NCBI GenBank assembly: GCA_041862635.1 | Contig: JBGVTO010000314.1 | Location: forward strand, 1 to 64,000 | Source: NIOZ-UU13 sp041862635 | GTDB lineage: Bacteria; Planctomycetota; Phycisphaerae; Sedimentisphaerales; Anaerobacaceae | DNA length: 64,000 bases | Direction: 5' to 3' | Part shown: piece after piece, positions 25,875 to 34,529 of the stretch | Layout: each line of letters starts with the position of its first letter | Numbering within the stretch: position 1 is the first letter of the stretch | Notes under the pieces: generated by a model | Databases searched by the model: none | Seen by the model: only the letters and a program-made list of their open reading frames with translations | What the model was told of the DNA's origin: nothing | Made by a program: the position numbers and the translations under genes

Positions 25875-25977
25875 TAGTCTGTCAAGCTTGAATTTGCCTA
25901 TCGCGCCGTGTCCGCGACACGGCGGGTAAGTTGTTATTCCCACTCTTCCAAGCTATCAAATCAATTTTGACAGACTA
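25875..25977. mobile_element. MITE-like element with 11-bp terminal inverted repeats
   Basis: Perfect terminal repeats TAGTCTGTCAA (25875-25885) and TTGACAGACTA (25967-25977) bound 103 bp. Inside is a perfect hairpin, CGCCGTGTC with GACACGGCG (25904-25924). The element can be read as TA-flanked (TA-GTCTGTCAA...TTGACAGAC-TA, as for IS630/mariner relatives), or as flanked by a 4-bp ATAG direct repeat (25871-25874 and 25978-25981). It encodes no protein. It may also serve as the guaA 3' structure. Confidence 0.55.
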
Positions 25978-26075
25978 ATAGGGGTTTTTGAGTTCTTTCG
26001 AACTTGTACTGCATCAGCATTAGCTATCAGGGCAAATGGCAAAATATATTTTGAAAAGGTCAGTCGAATATTTCG

Positions 26076-27956
26076 ATGTTGTGCGTTAGAATCCTACACC
26101 TTATAAGAACACTTCTGGAACACCGATACATACCTGCGGTCTTAGCTGTTGTCACTGTTGTAATTATGCTTCCTGCTCTAAAAGCGGGTTTTATACAGGA
26201 TGACTTATTCCATCGGGCAAAACTTCTTGGACCTTCCGAGCTTCCTGAGCGGTTCTACGATATGCGGCTGAGCCCTCCTGATTCCGGCACTCTGCGGGGG
26301 GTGCTTCGTGACATGTACGCTATTGTTCCAACAGAGCGTGATTATAATGTATTCAAGGATTATGGTCTATTACCCTGGTGGACGGCTGAGGATTTTCGCG
26401 GAACGAATTGGCGGCCGCTGACCGCCTTTACACACTGGCTCGATTACCAACTGTTTCCAAACTCACCGGCACTTATGCACGCGCACAGTCTTATCTGGTT
26501 TGCAGCAGTGATTTTTCTGGTCTCCATTCTATATCGGAAACTGCTGGGACCTGTGTGGATAGCGGGCCTGGCGGCGTTGCTTTATATGGTCGATGATAGC
26601 AATTATTTCCCTGCAATGTGGATAGCGAACAGAAATTTAATACTATCGTTGTTTTTCTCTATATTAACTTTGCTGATGTACCATCGCTGGCGGCAGCAAA
26701 AGTCCTTATGTGCCGCCATTGCTGTTCCATTTTTTTTATTATTGTCTTTGTTGTCCACGGAGGCGGGTATCGCCACTTTTGCCTATCTATTTGCTTATGC
26801 CCTTATCATCGACCGTGGAAGTTTGCGGCGGCGGGCCTTGAGTTTAGCTCCGAGTTTTATCGTGATAGTCATCTGGCGGATTATCTACAATGCACTGGAT
26901 TACGGCGCCCGGGGCAGCGGTTTCATTATCGACCCCGGAAGCGAGCCTTTGCGTTATGCCTGGGCGGTGGTCAAGCGGGCGCCGGTTCTTCTTTCCGGCC
27001 AGTGGGGCTGCTTGCCTGCGGAGATGTTCAACCTTTTCTCTGATTATGCGAAGAGATGGAATTTACTCGCGGCTGCGGCATTTCTGCTATTAGTCCTGAT
27101 TGTATTTTTACCACTGCTGCGTAAGAACCGCGTGGCATTGTTCTGGTTTACAGGGATGATGCTTTGCATTCTTCCAATTTGCGCGACCAGCCCGATGAAT
27201 CGCAATCTGCTCTTTGCCGCCATAGGAGCTTTCGGATTAACCGCACAGTTTATTGGTGGATTATTTATCAAGGAAAGCTGGGTTCCCAGATCCCAGCTTT
27301 GGCGCGTCCCCGCGTGGATACTTTGTCTAACATTGATACTCATACATTTGCTCTTAGCTATGGCGGGAAGAATCACGGCGCCAAGGACCTGGTCCTTTGC
27401 TTTCGATACTTTTTATTCGACTGTTGATGTCGGCTCGCAGCCTGATATTGAGAATAAAACCGTGGTAGTGGTCAATGCACCCCATCCGTTTCTGTTTTTG
27501 GGCCTGCCTGTTCTTAGGGCCCATGAGAACAAACCTTTTCCGCAAAGGACGCGCATCTTAGCCCCCGGGTTTGTGCCGTTGGAAATTACCCGCACCGGAG
27601 AAAAAACGCTGCTGGTTAAGGCTCAGGCCGGCAACATTCTATCAACCGAGACTTCTCGGGAGGATTTTAGGCCAAACTTTGTTTATATCTATGATGAATC
27701 TAGGAATCTTTTTCGACCCGAAGACCTGCAGTTTCGGGCAGGTGAGCGGGTCGAGCTAATCAGGATGTCGGTTGAAGTTATAGATGTCGATAGAGCCGGT
27801 CAACCCGTGGAGGTTCAATTTCGTTTTGCTGTTTCTTTAGACGACCCATCTCTGAGCTGGTTGCAATGGGATTGGAAAAAGAGCGGTTTTGGTTCATATT
27901 CTCAGTTCGAAGTGCCGGCAGTCGGAGAAAGGGCCTACATAGAAGGGCCGTTTTGA
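26076..27956 (+). CDS. multi-pass membrane protein, GT-C glycosyltransferase-like
   Basis: A 626-residue protein. The first ~430 residues contain about 10 membrane segments, and the last ~180 are a soluble, probably extracytoplasmic domain. The first loop has GFIQDDLFHRA; an Asp-Asp (or Asp-Glu) pair after the first helix is typical of GT-C fold transferases using polyprenyl-phosphate sugars. Later landmarks are NWRPLTAFTHWLDYQLF and SNYFPAMWIANRNLILS. The role would be glycosylation of a lipid or protein at the membrane, but no specific family was recognised. The neighbours (guaA, ruvB) do not suggest a pathway. Confidence 0.7.
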   Translation: MLCVRILHLIRTLLEHRYIPAVLAVVTVVIMLPALKAGFIQDDLFHRAKLLGPSELPERFYDMRLSPPDSGTLRGVLRDMYAIVPTERDYNVFKDYGLLPWWTAEDFRGTNWRPLTAFTHWLDYQLFPNSPALMHAHSLIWFAAVIFLVSILYRKLLGPVWIAGLAALLYMVDDSNYFPAMWIANRNLILSLFFSILTLLMYHRWRQQKSLCAAIAVPFFLLLSLLSTEAGIATFAYLFAYALIIDRGSLRRRALSLAPSFIVIVIWRIIYNALDYGARGSGFIIDPGSEPLRYAWAVVKRAPVLLSGQWGCLPAEMFNLFSDYAKRWNLLAAAAFLLLVLIVFLPLLRKNRVALFWFTGMMLCILPICATSPMNRNLLFAAIGAFGLTAQFIGGLFIKESWVPRSQLWRVPAWILCLTLILIHLLLAMAGRITAPRTWSFAFDTFYSTVDVGSQPDIENKTVVVVNAPHPFLFLGLPVLRAHENKPFPQRTRILAPGFVPLEITRTGEKTLLVKAQAGNILSTETSREDFRPNFVYIYDESRNLFRPEDLQFRAGERVELIRMSVEVIDVDRAGQPVEVQFRFAVSLDDPSLSWLQWDWKKSGFGSYSQFEVPAVGERAYIEGPF

Positions 27957-28014
27957 GGACTTTCATCTATTCTATGAAGTACGTGATGAATACTCTGTTT
28001 CAACGTTGAATAGT

Positions 28015-29064
28015 CTAATCGTTTTGTTCAAAAAGCTCAGGCTGTTCGGAGTTGCGTTTCTTTTTATGGCATTTAAGGCCTAAATGCTCGCAGGCCTGTT
28101 TAGTAACTTCTCTGCCACGTTTGGTTCGACGCAAAAAACCGATTTGCAAAAGATACGGCTCGACGACGTCCTCCAGCGTGTCCCTTTCTTCGCCGAGTGT
28201 AGCAGCAATCGCCTCGATACCGGCTGGCCCGCCGTCATAGACATTAGCCAGTGCGCGCAAAACCGCCCTGTCTAACTCATCCAGGCCCAACGTGTCAATC
28301 TGCTCCATCTTCAGGGCGTTTTCGACAATGCCCGTACTTAGCACTCCTGAGCCTTTTACCTGAGCGTAGTCACGGACTCGTTTAAGGAGCCGGTTCGCTA
28401 CTCGCGGCGTCCCACGGGACCGGTTAGCAATCAATTCCAGCGTTCCGTCCTCACACTGCAAGCTTAGCAGCTCCGCCGACCTGTCCAGAATCTCTGTCAG
28501 TTCGGCGCTGTTGTAAAAATCCAGATGATAGAGCATCCCGAATCGGCTGCGAAGCGGAGCACTGAGCAGCCCCGCACGTGTCGTCGCACCAATCAACGTG
28601 AAACACTTCAGCGGAAAATTTATCGTCTTTGCATGCAGACCGCTATCGACGGTAAAATCAACCCTGAAATCTTCCATCGCCGGATAGATAAACTCTTCGA
28701 CCGGCGTGCTGAGCCGATGAACCTCATCAATAAAAAGTACATCGCCGGTGTTGATATTGCTCAAAAGACCCATAACATCACCGGCCTTTGTCAAGGCCGG
28801 CCCGGATGAGCAGCGTATCCTTGCCCCCATCTCGTTCGCCACGACGTGAGCGAGCGTTGTTTTGCCAAGTCCCGGCGGGCCGTAAAATAAAATGTGCTCC
28901 AACGGCTCAGACCTTTGTTTGGCCGCTGCTATCGCAATTGCCACTTTTTCTCTGACGTTGCGTTGGCCGATACATTCGGCTAAGAACTTTGGCCGAAGTG
29001 AAATGTTGAAACTCTCTTCCGCCTCGTTCAAAAACTGCCCGCTTATGATTCTGCCTATCGCCAT
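28015..29064 (-). CDS. ruvB: Holliday junction branch migration ATPase RuvB
   Basis: AAA+ motor that drives branch migration with RuvA. The 349 residues, from MAIGRIISG, match the family. Walker A is YGPPGLGKTT, Walker B LFIDEVHRL, and sensor/arginine-finger segments are GATTRAGLLSAPLRSRFG and SRGTPRVANRLL. The C-terminal winged helix has GGPAGIEAIAATLGEERDT and RTKRGREVT. Start chosen at ATG 29064; the 18 codons upstream are AT-rich repeat sequence. It is last in cysS-ruvC-ruvA-ruvB, separated from ruvA by a 156-bp repeat-bearing gap. Confidence 0.98.
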   Translation of the reverse strand: MAIGRIISGQFLNEAEESFNISLRPKFLAECIGQRNVREKVAIAIAAAKQRSEPLEHILFYGPPGLGKTTLAHVVANEMGARIRCSSGPALTKAGDVMGLLSNINTGDVLFIDEVHRLSTPVEEFIYPAMEDFRVDFTVDSGLHAKTINFPLKCFTLIGATTRAGLLSAPLRSRFGMLYHLDFYNSAELTEILDRSAELLSLQCEDGTLELIANRSRGTPRVANRLLKRVRDYAQVKGSGVLSTGIVENALKMEQIDTLGLDELDRAVLRALANVYDGGPAGIEAIAATLGEERDTLEDVVEPYLLQIGFLRRTKRGREVTKQACEHLGLKCHKKKRNSEQPELFEQND

Positions 29065-29080
29065 AATATAAATACTAAAA

Positions 29081-29216
29081 ATTTGAATATCGAATTTCGA
29101 AATTCGAAGCAATCTCAAAATTCAAATTTCAAATGTTCAAAATATTCAATTTCGAATTCTGGTCATTTGGTCATTCGGATTTGTTTCGGATTTCGTCATT
29201 CGAATTTCGTATTTCC
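29081..29216. repeat. AATTCGAAATTC-type low-complexity repeat
   Basis: Variants of TTCGAAATTCGAA, AATTTCAAAT and TCATTCGGATTTCG are packed between ruvA and ruvB. Similar sequence occurs at 43821-43850 and 19585-19640. It separates two genes that are normally adjacent. Confidence 0.65.
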
Positions 29217-29220
29217 TTTT

Positions 29221-29850
29221 TCAGACTTCTACTCCCTGCTTCAATCTATACACTAAGGGCACAAGTGCCTCAGCCGAATTTATATCGGGATGTTTCCGAC
29301 AGGCCAATTCGACCAGCTCCATCGCTTCGTTTCTTTTTTCACCCCAGGCGATAAGAATCTCCAAGGCCTCGATCTGGAACGGTCTAAAACCGGCCTCTGT
29401 TGGCCTGGCCAGTTCAGCCCCAACTGCGAAAGTTTGTAATTTACCCTTTAGCTCAGCGATAATTTGCTGAGCCATCCTTCTGCCTATTAACGGCAGTGAC
29501 ATCAGTGTCTTGTCATCGGCGTTCTCTATTGCCGCCGCGATGGTAGCTATCGGGATGCTCAACGACCGCAGTCCTTTTTTTATGCCCATTCCTTTGACGC
29601 TGATATATTTTGTGAAAAAGTCCCTCTCGCCCGCATTTAAGAAACCGACCATTCTCGGTATCAGGTTTCCGCCGCCTGGAGCACCCTCATAGTATTCCAT
29701 AGTGCAGAGAGATATATCCGAGCCGACCTCGCCGGACAGAGCATTTACGCAATAGCTTGGTAGCATTACTTCATAGCCGACCGCTCCTACCTGCACCAGG
29801 CAGCAGTCGCTATCGAGCTTTATGAGTTTTCCTTCAATACTGGCTATCAT
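29221..29850 (-). CDS. ruvA: Holliday junction DNA helicase subunit RuvA
   Basis: Binds four-way junctions and loads RuvB. The 209 residues have the N-terminal OB-fold (MIASIEGKLIKLDSDCCLVQ, VGAVGYEVMLP), helix-hairpin-helix segments (ISVKGMGIKKGLRSL; LMSLPLIGRRMAQQIIAELKGKL), and a flexible linker before domain III (EALEILIAWGEKRNEAMELVE) that contacts RuvB. It is 11 bp downstream of ruvC in the same transcript. The first HhH deviates from the usual GVGPKxA, but the fold is recognisable. Confidence 0.96.
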   Translation of the reverse strand: MIASIEGKLIKLDSDCCLVQVGAVGYEVMLPSYCVNALSGEVGSDISLCTMEYYEGAPGGGNLIPRMVGFLNAGERDFFTKYISVKGMGIKKGLRSLSIPIATIAAAIENADDKTLMSLPLIGRRMAQQIIAELKGKLQTFAVGAELARPTEAGFRPFQIEALEILIAWGEKRNEAMELVELACRKHPDINSAEALVPLVYRLKQGVEV

Positions 29851-29861
29851 TATTCAAATGA

Positions 29862-30350
29862 TTATCGGATAAAGATACTGTTTATCGAATTTGCACAGCA
29901 CAGCGCCGCAGCTATGGCATCGGCTACATCGTTCGGCTCCGGTATCTGCGGAAGGGACAAAATCGTTTGAATAGTTTTTTGCACTTGTTCCTTGGATGCC
30001 CTGCCGTTACCGGTAATTGATTTTTTTATACGTGTCGCGCTGAAGCTTCTGACCTCAATCTCCGCCTGGGCACACCTCTGCAGTATAACACCTCTTGCGT
30101 GTCCCATCAATATCGCTGTTCTCGGATGGGCGTAGTGTGAGTACAATTCTTCCACTGCTACAACGTCGGGCTTGAAACTTTTTAGAAGCGACTGGGTATC
30201 TTCAGCTATCCTATTCAGTTTTTCCTCTATAGCTGAGCCGGTCCCTGTGCGAATAACACCGGCTTCAATTAGCGTCTCCTTATCCCCACCTGCCTCCAAA
30301 CAGGCATATCCGCAGACCTGCAAACCCGGGTCGATACCGAGTATCCTCAT
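29862..30350 (-). CDS. ruvC: Holliday junction resolvase RuvC
   Basis: RNase H-fold endonuclease that cuts Holliday junctions. The 162 residues show the catalytic acidic residues in order: GIDPG (Asp near 6-7), AVEELY (Glu), and the C-terminal NDVADAIAAAL (two Asp). HYAHPRTAILMGHARGVI is the family's DNA-binding segment. The ATG overlaps the cysS stop by 4 bp (ATGA), indicating translational coupling. Confidence 0.98.
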   Translation of the reverse strand: MRILGIDPGLQVCGYACLEAGGDKETLIEAGVIRTGTGSAIEEKLNRIAEDTQSLLKSFKPDVVAVEELYSHYAHPRTAILMGHARGVILQRCAQAEIEVRSFSATRIKKSITGNGRASKEQVQKTIQTILSLPQIPEPNDVADAIAAALCCANSINSIFIR

Positions 30351-31831
30351 TTCATTCTCCAGGTAGTCATATCCGGCTTATCTTCCAGCAAAATACCCAT
30401 TTCATCCAGTTTGGCACGAATCTCATCGCCCTTGGCAAAATCTCTGTTCTTGCGAGCTTCGTTTCGCTGCTCAATCAAAACATTAACGAGCTTGTCCATC
30501 AGCTCATCATCAGCCGGGCCGGTTTGTAGATACTCCTCTTTTACAATACCAAGACAATCGCCGCCCAGCCGGTCAAATAGAACATTGATTATGTTAAGGG
30601 TTCCCTGGGTTGTACGGCTGTCCTCAAGCAGTTTCTGCGCCAGCCGAACAAGTTCAAACATAACTGAAAGCGCAACAGAGGTATTCAAGTCATCATTCAT
30701 TGCCGCTTCGAATTTTTCCCTCATCTGTTTTAGCTGCTCTGCTATATTCTCGTCGATGGAGCCTTCCTTCGCTATGTTCAATCTTTTTCGTACTGCTTTG
30801 ACTGTCTCGGTTATTTTTCCGTAGCCGCTCTGCGCCGCGAACAGGGCCGCATCTGAAAAATCCAGCGGGCTTCGGTAATGGCTGTTCAAAATCAACTGCC
30901 TTATGGCCAATGGGTCATAGAATCTGGTCAGTCTCTCGTGTGTACCTGAAAAGGCCTGTTTCAATGTAATAAAATTATTCAGACTCTTGCCCATTTTTTG
31001 ACTATCGACGGTCACCATATTATTGTGCAGCCAGTATCGAACGAACTGCACGCCGTTGGCCGCCTCCGACTGGGCAATTTCACACTCGTGATGGGGGAAT
31101 TGATTTTCCAGTCCACCGCCGTGTATGTCGATTGTCTTGCCCAGATATTTTGTACTCATTACCGAGCATTCGAGATGCCAGCCCGGATAACCCATCCCCC
31201 ACGGACTGGGCCATTGCATAATATGGTTCGGCTCAGCTTTCTTCCAGAGCGCAAAATCGACCGGGTTCTTTTTGTCCGGCGAAACCTCCACCCGGGCACC
31301 GGCTAACATCTCTTCGATATTTCTGCCGGAGAGTTTCCCGTAGTCCTTGAACTTGGACACATCGAAATACACCGAGCCGTTGGCTGTATAAGCATAGCCT
31401 TTTTTCAGAAGTGTCGTTACCATCCCTATCTGTTCGAGTATATGACCACTGGCTCGCGGACTTATATCGGGTCGAACACAGTTCAACTTGTCCATGTCCT
31501 CGAAGTAGCTGCGAGTGTAGTATTCCGCGAGCGCCATTGGATGCATTTTCTCTTTTTTTGCTGCGGCTGCAATCTTATCCTCACCTTCGTCCGCATCGTC
31601 GGTTAGATGACCTACGTCTGTTATATTCTGCACGTAGGTAACATCGTAATCCAAATACCGAAGATACCTGACCAGCACATCAAAGCTCACATAACTTTTC
31701 GCATGCCCAAGATGTTCGTGCCCGTATACGGTCGGCCCACAGACATATATACCAACTTTGCCTTCCTTCAATGGCTTGAATTCCTCTTTCCTTCTCGTCA
31801 GGCTGTTATAAAGATTCAAAGTCATATGCAA
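30347..31831 (-). CDS. cysS: cysteinyl-tRNA synthetase
   Basis: Class I synthetase charging tRNA-Cys. The 494 residues contain YVCGPTVYGHEHLGHAKS (zinc-ligand Cys and HIGH-like HLGH), WHLECSVMS and HGGGLENQFPHHECEIAQSE (remaining zinc ligands), and the KMSKS variant KMGKSLNNF. The C-terminal DALR and anticodon regions are complete. The start is ATG 31831 or the second ATG 31825 (MTLNLYNS). It heads a cysS-ruvC-ruvA-ruvB operon. Confidence 0.98.
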   Translation of the reverse strand: MHMTLNLYNSLTRRKEEFKPLKEGKVGIYVCGPTVYGHEHLGHAKSYVSFDVLVRYLRYLDYDVTYVQNITDVGHLTDDADEGEDKIAAAAKKEKMHPMALAEYYTRSYFEDMDKLNCVRPDISPRASGHILEQIGMVTTLLKKGYAYTANGSVYFDVSKFKDYGKLSGRNIEEMLAGARVEVSPDKKNPVDFALWKKAEPNHIMQWPSPWGMGYPGWHLECSVMSTKYLGKTIDIHGGGLENQFPHHECEIAQSEAANGVQFVRYWLHNNMVTVDSQKMGKSLNNFITLKQAFSGTHERLTRFYDPLAIRQLILNSHYRSPLDFSDAALFAAQSGYGKITETVKAVRKRLNIAKEGSIDENIAEQLKQMREKFEAAMNDDLNTSVALSVMFELVRLAQKLLEDSRTTQGTLNIINVLFDRLGGDCLGIVKEEYLQTGPADDELMDKLVNVLIEQRNEARKNRDFAKGDEIRAKLDEMGILLEDKPDMTTWRMK

Positions 31832-31886
31832 ATACCATCAATAACCTCTTAATTAGTTCCTGTTACGGAAAGTAAAAACCGACGGT

Positions 31887-31951
31887 GTCACCCCTGCGAA
31901 AGCAGGGGGTCCAGAGCCGAAAAACTGGATTCCCGCTTGCGCGGGAATGAC
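31887..31951. repeat. dispersed repeat (GTCACCCC...GGGAATGAC type)
   Basis: Contains the nested palindromes CCCCTGCGAAAGCAGGGG and TCCCGCTTGCGCGGGA, bounded by GTCA and TGAC. It lies between ispF and cysS. Related copies occur at 33103, 43661 and the window end. Confidence 0.8.
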
Positions 31952-31991
31952 ATAAAGAATAGGTCAGTTTGAATCAATAATCAATTATCAT

Positions 31992-32504
31992 TTATATTGT
32001 TCTTCTTCTTTTCTTTCTCAAAAGCGCTGTCGCCGTAGCAGCCATTGCCTCACCGGCCCCGATATCACCGAGCCCCTCGTTAGTTTTCGCCTTGACGTTC
32101 ACCGCTGTAAAATCAATCCCCAAAAGCCCTGCGATACACCTTTTCATTTGCCCTTTGACCGGCTCAAGCCTTGGCGCTTCTGCGTGTATAATCAAATCAA
32201 TATTGACCACTTCCCATTTTTTTTCTTCGAGTCGTTCCTTTACAATAAACAAAAGCTCCTTGCTGTCCGCGTCCTTCCATCGCGGGTCGGTATCGGGAAA
32301 CAATGTCCCGATATCGCCCATCCCGCTTGCACCGAGCAGAGCATCGATGACAGCGTGCAGGCCCACATCGCCGTCGCTGTGGCCGGCCAGCCCTGCCGGG
32401 TACGACAAATAAATCCCACCGAGCATCAGCTTCCTGCCCTCAACCAGCCGGTGGATATCGGTGCCTATCCCGCTTCGATATTCGCTCTTAGGTTCCTCAA
32501 TCAC
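31992..32504 (-). CDS. ispF: 2-C-methyl-D-erythritol 2,4-cyclodiphosphate synthase
   Basis: MEP-pathway isoprenoid enzyme forming MEcPP. The 170 residues include GIGTDIHRL (metal Asp16 and His18), LAGHSDGDVGLHAVIDALLGA (metal His), DIGTLFPDTDP and NVKAKTNEGLG. The start is GTG 32504, whose first bases overlap the hisB stop (GTGA), so it is translationally coupled to hisB. Coupling of histidine and isoprenoid genes is unusual but plausible as a shared housekeeping operon. ispD is not in the window. Confidence 0.97.
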   Translation of the reverse strand: MIEEPKSEYRSGIGTDIHRLVEGRKLMLGGIYLSYPAGLAGHSDGDVGLHAVIDALLGASGMGDIGTLFPDTDPRWKDADSKELLFIVKERLEEKKWEVVNIDLIIHAEAPRLEPVKGQMKRCIAGLLGIDFTAVNVKAKTNEGLGDIGAGEAMAATATALLRKKRRRTI

Positions 32505-33085
32505 AACATCCCCTTCGTGCTTGGGACATCCGTCCCGAGAATGCTGACAGCCGTACCAAGTGCCTTACCCAGTCCCTTGAAAATCGCCTCAGCTATATGA
32601 TGGCTGTTTGTCCCGTATGGCACGTTTATATGCAGATTAAACTTGCCGTTGTTCGCAAAACTCCGCAGCATCTCCTCCAGACACTCGACGTCGAAATCGC
32701 CGATTTTATCTGTTCGGTACTCAACATTATATACACAGTTTGCCCTGCCCGACAAATCAACAGATACATTCGCTAAAGCATCCTCCATTGGCACGGAACT
32801 ATGGCCGTATCTGGCAATCCCTTTTTTATCACCAAGAGCTTTTAATAAGCATTCACCGAGGCATATCGCTATATCTTCGACCGTATGGTGGGCATCGACA
32901 TCCAGATCACCCTTAGCTTTTACCACAAGGTCGATTTTGCTGTGCTTGCTCAGGTGTGTGAGCATATGGTCCAAAAAGCCGATGCCGCTGTCAATCTCGT
33001 ATTTGCCGACACCGTCCAGATTAAGCTCGATCGTGACGTCGGTTTCTTTTGTCTGCCTGTGAGCTTCAGCGGTTCTCTCTTCCAT
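32501..33085 (-). CDS. hisB: imidazoleglycerol-phosphate dehydratase
   Basis: Sixth step of histidine synthesis; a manganese enzyme. The 194 residues match the monofunctional dehydratase. Landmarks are the duplicated GIGFLDHMLTHLSKHS and DAHHTVEDIAICLGE, with later GTNSHHIAEAIFKGLGKAL; these histidine clusters bind metal. No HAD phosphatase domain is fused. It overlaps ispF by 4 bp and follows hisC by 150 bp. Confidence 0.98.
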   Translation of the reverse strand: MEERTAEAHRQTKETDVTIELNLDGVGKYEIDSGIGFLDHMLTHLSKHSKIDLVVKAKGDLDVDAHHTVEDIAICLGECLLKALGDKKGIARYGHSSVPMEDALANVSVDLSGRANCVYNVEYRTDKIGDFDVECLEEMLRSFANNGKFNLHINVPYGTNSHHIAEAIFKGLGKALGTAVSILGTDVPSTKGML

Positions 33086-33102
33086 AAGAACGTCCTTTTT
33101 TA

Positions 33103-33180
33103 TGTCATTCCCGCGAAACCTGTCCTGAGCAAGGCCTGCCCTGAGCGAAGCCGAATGGGTCGAAGGGGCGGGAATCCAGC
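33103..33180. repeat. dispersed repeat (GTCATTCCCGCGA...GCGGGAATCC type)
   Basis: A copy of the window's repeat family with an internal CCTGAGCGAAGCCGAATGGGTCGAAGG segment. Its outer arms are TCATTCCCGC and GCGGGAATCCAG. It lies between hisC and hisB. Confidence 0.75.
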
Positions 33181-33235
33181 TTCTTCTTTAATTTGTATCT
33201 AATTTGCCTGGTTTTTTTGTCTTGAGTCTTTGGTC

Positions 33236-34294
33236 TTACTCCGACAGAATTTCTTTCAAAGCCGAAATAAGTTTATCGTTTTGTTCGCTTGTGCCGACGG
33301 TTATTCGCAACTTATCGTCAAGCCCGGGCAGGTTAAAATATCTGACATAAATCCTGCGCTGAACCAGTTTATCATAAATCTTGCTTGCCTTACAGTTTTT
33401 GCTCTTAGCGAGAACAAAGTTAGCGCAGCTTTCCGGCACTTCAAATCCTAAATCACGCAGTTGTGCGACCAATAAGCCACGGTCCTTCTTTACTTTTTCG
33501 GTTGTTTCGCTGAAATACTTTTGGTCTTTTATGGCAGCGGTGGCCACGGCGACGGCCACGGCGTCAACATTGTAGGAGTCTTTGACCTTTATCAGGCCCT
33601 CTATCAAGTCAGGCTGGGCGATTGCGTATCCAAATCGCATCCCCGCTAAACTATACCCTTTGCTCATCGACCGAAGTATAATCACATTATCAAATTCTTT
33701 GACCAGCCCCGTGTAATTGGCCTCGGCAAAGTCCACATAGGCCTCATCAATCAGTAATATTCCCGAGAGTTCATCTGCCAACGAAGCCAGCTCGTCGATA
33801 CTTATGAAGCTGCCGTTCGGTGCGTTCGGATTACAGACAATAGTCAATGCCGCATTAGTGCTCACCAATTTCGCCGGCAGATTGAATTCAGCGTCGAAAG
33901 GAACTTCAATTGCCCTGCAATTTTGCAATTTGGCCAATACCGGATAAAGTGAGTATGTCGGAACCGGATATGCAACAGGCCGATTTTCGTCACAAAAAGC
34001 GCGAAAAGCGATAGTCATCAGTTCGTCTCCCCCGTTGCAGCACATAATATTCTCGGGATGCACGCCATTAACTTCCGCCGCCGCCTGCCGAAATTCATTT
34101 CCAATTGGGTCGGGATATCGGCGAAGCTGTTCTGCATTAATTTCGGCCAGTACCTTCATTACCTCCGGCGAGGGTGGATAGGGATTTTCATTGGTGTTGA
34201 GCTTTATAACGTCTGTTTCTTTCGGCTGAAAACCCGGCTCATAACCTTTGATTTTTTCAATATTTTTGCAAAAATAACCCATTATCGGCTCCAA
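33236..34294 (-). CDS. hisC: histidinol-phosphate aminotransferase
   Basis: PLP enzyme of histidine synthesis, fold type I. The 352 residues include KLNTNENPYPPSP, CCNGGDELM (PLP phosphate region), CNPNAPNGSF, LIDEAYVDF (PLP-ring Asp) and ILRSMSKGYSLAGMRFGYA with the Schiff-base lysine. Related aminotransferases for aromatic amino acids share the fold, but the hisB neighbour supports HisC. Confidence 0.96.
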   Translation of the reverse strand: MEPIMGYFCKNIEKIKGYEPGFQPKETDVIKLNTNENPYPPSPEVMKVLAEINAEQLRRYPDPIGNEFRQAAAEVNGVHPENIMCCNGGDELMTIAFRAFCDENRPVAYPVPTYSLYPVLAKLQNCRAIEVPFDAEFNLPAKLVSTNAALTIVCNPNAPNGSFISIDELASLADELSGILLIDEAYVDFAEANYTGLVKEFDNVIILRSMSKGYSLAGMRFGYAIAQPDLIEGLIKVKDSYNVDAVAVAVATAAIKDQKYFSETTEKVKKDRGLLVAQLRDLGFEVPESCANFVLAKSKNCKASKIYDKLVQRRIYVRYFNLPGLDDKLRITVGTSEQNDKLISALKEILSE

Positions 34295-34298
34295 TAAT

Positions 34299-34409
34299 GT
34301 CGTTGCGAGTCCTGCCGGGAAAGCGGTGTCAATCTCATACGTTAGACGTTAGATTGCTTCGTCGCGGAGTTTACCCTGAGCATCGCCGAAGGGCTCCTCG
34401 CAATGACGG
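34299..34409. repeat. dispersed repeat (GTCGTTGCGAG...CTCGCAATGAC type)
   Basis: Outer arms GTCGTTGCGAG (34299) and CTCGCAATGAC (about 34398-34408) are near-perfect inverted repeats, with an inner AGATTGCTTCGTCGCG segment. It lies just upstream of hisC. Confidence 0.75.
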
Positions 34410-34529
34410 AGGGGAACCATTACACCATATTCTATTTTCCCACATTATACGGGTATTTGGCTCGAAGCGAAAGAGGGATTTTGCGAATCTTCTTTTGCCC
34501 AATTCGAGAAGACGCTCTATTTGGCTAAC

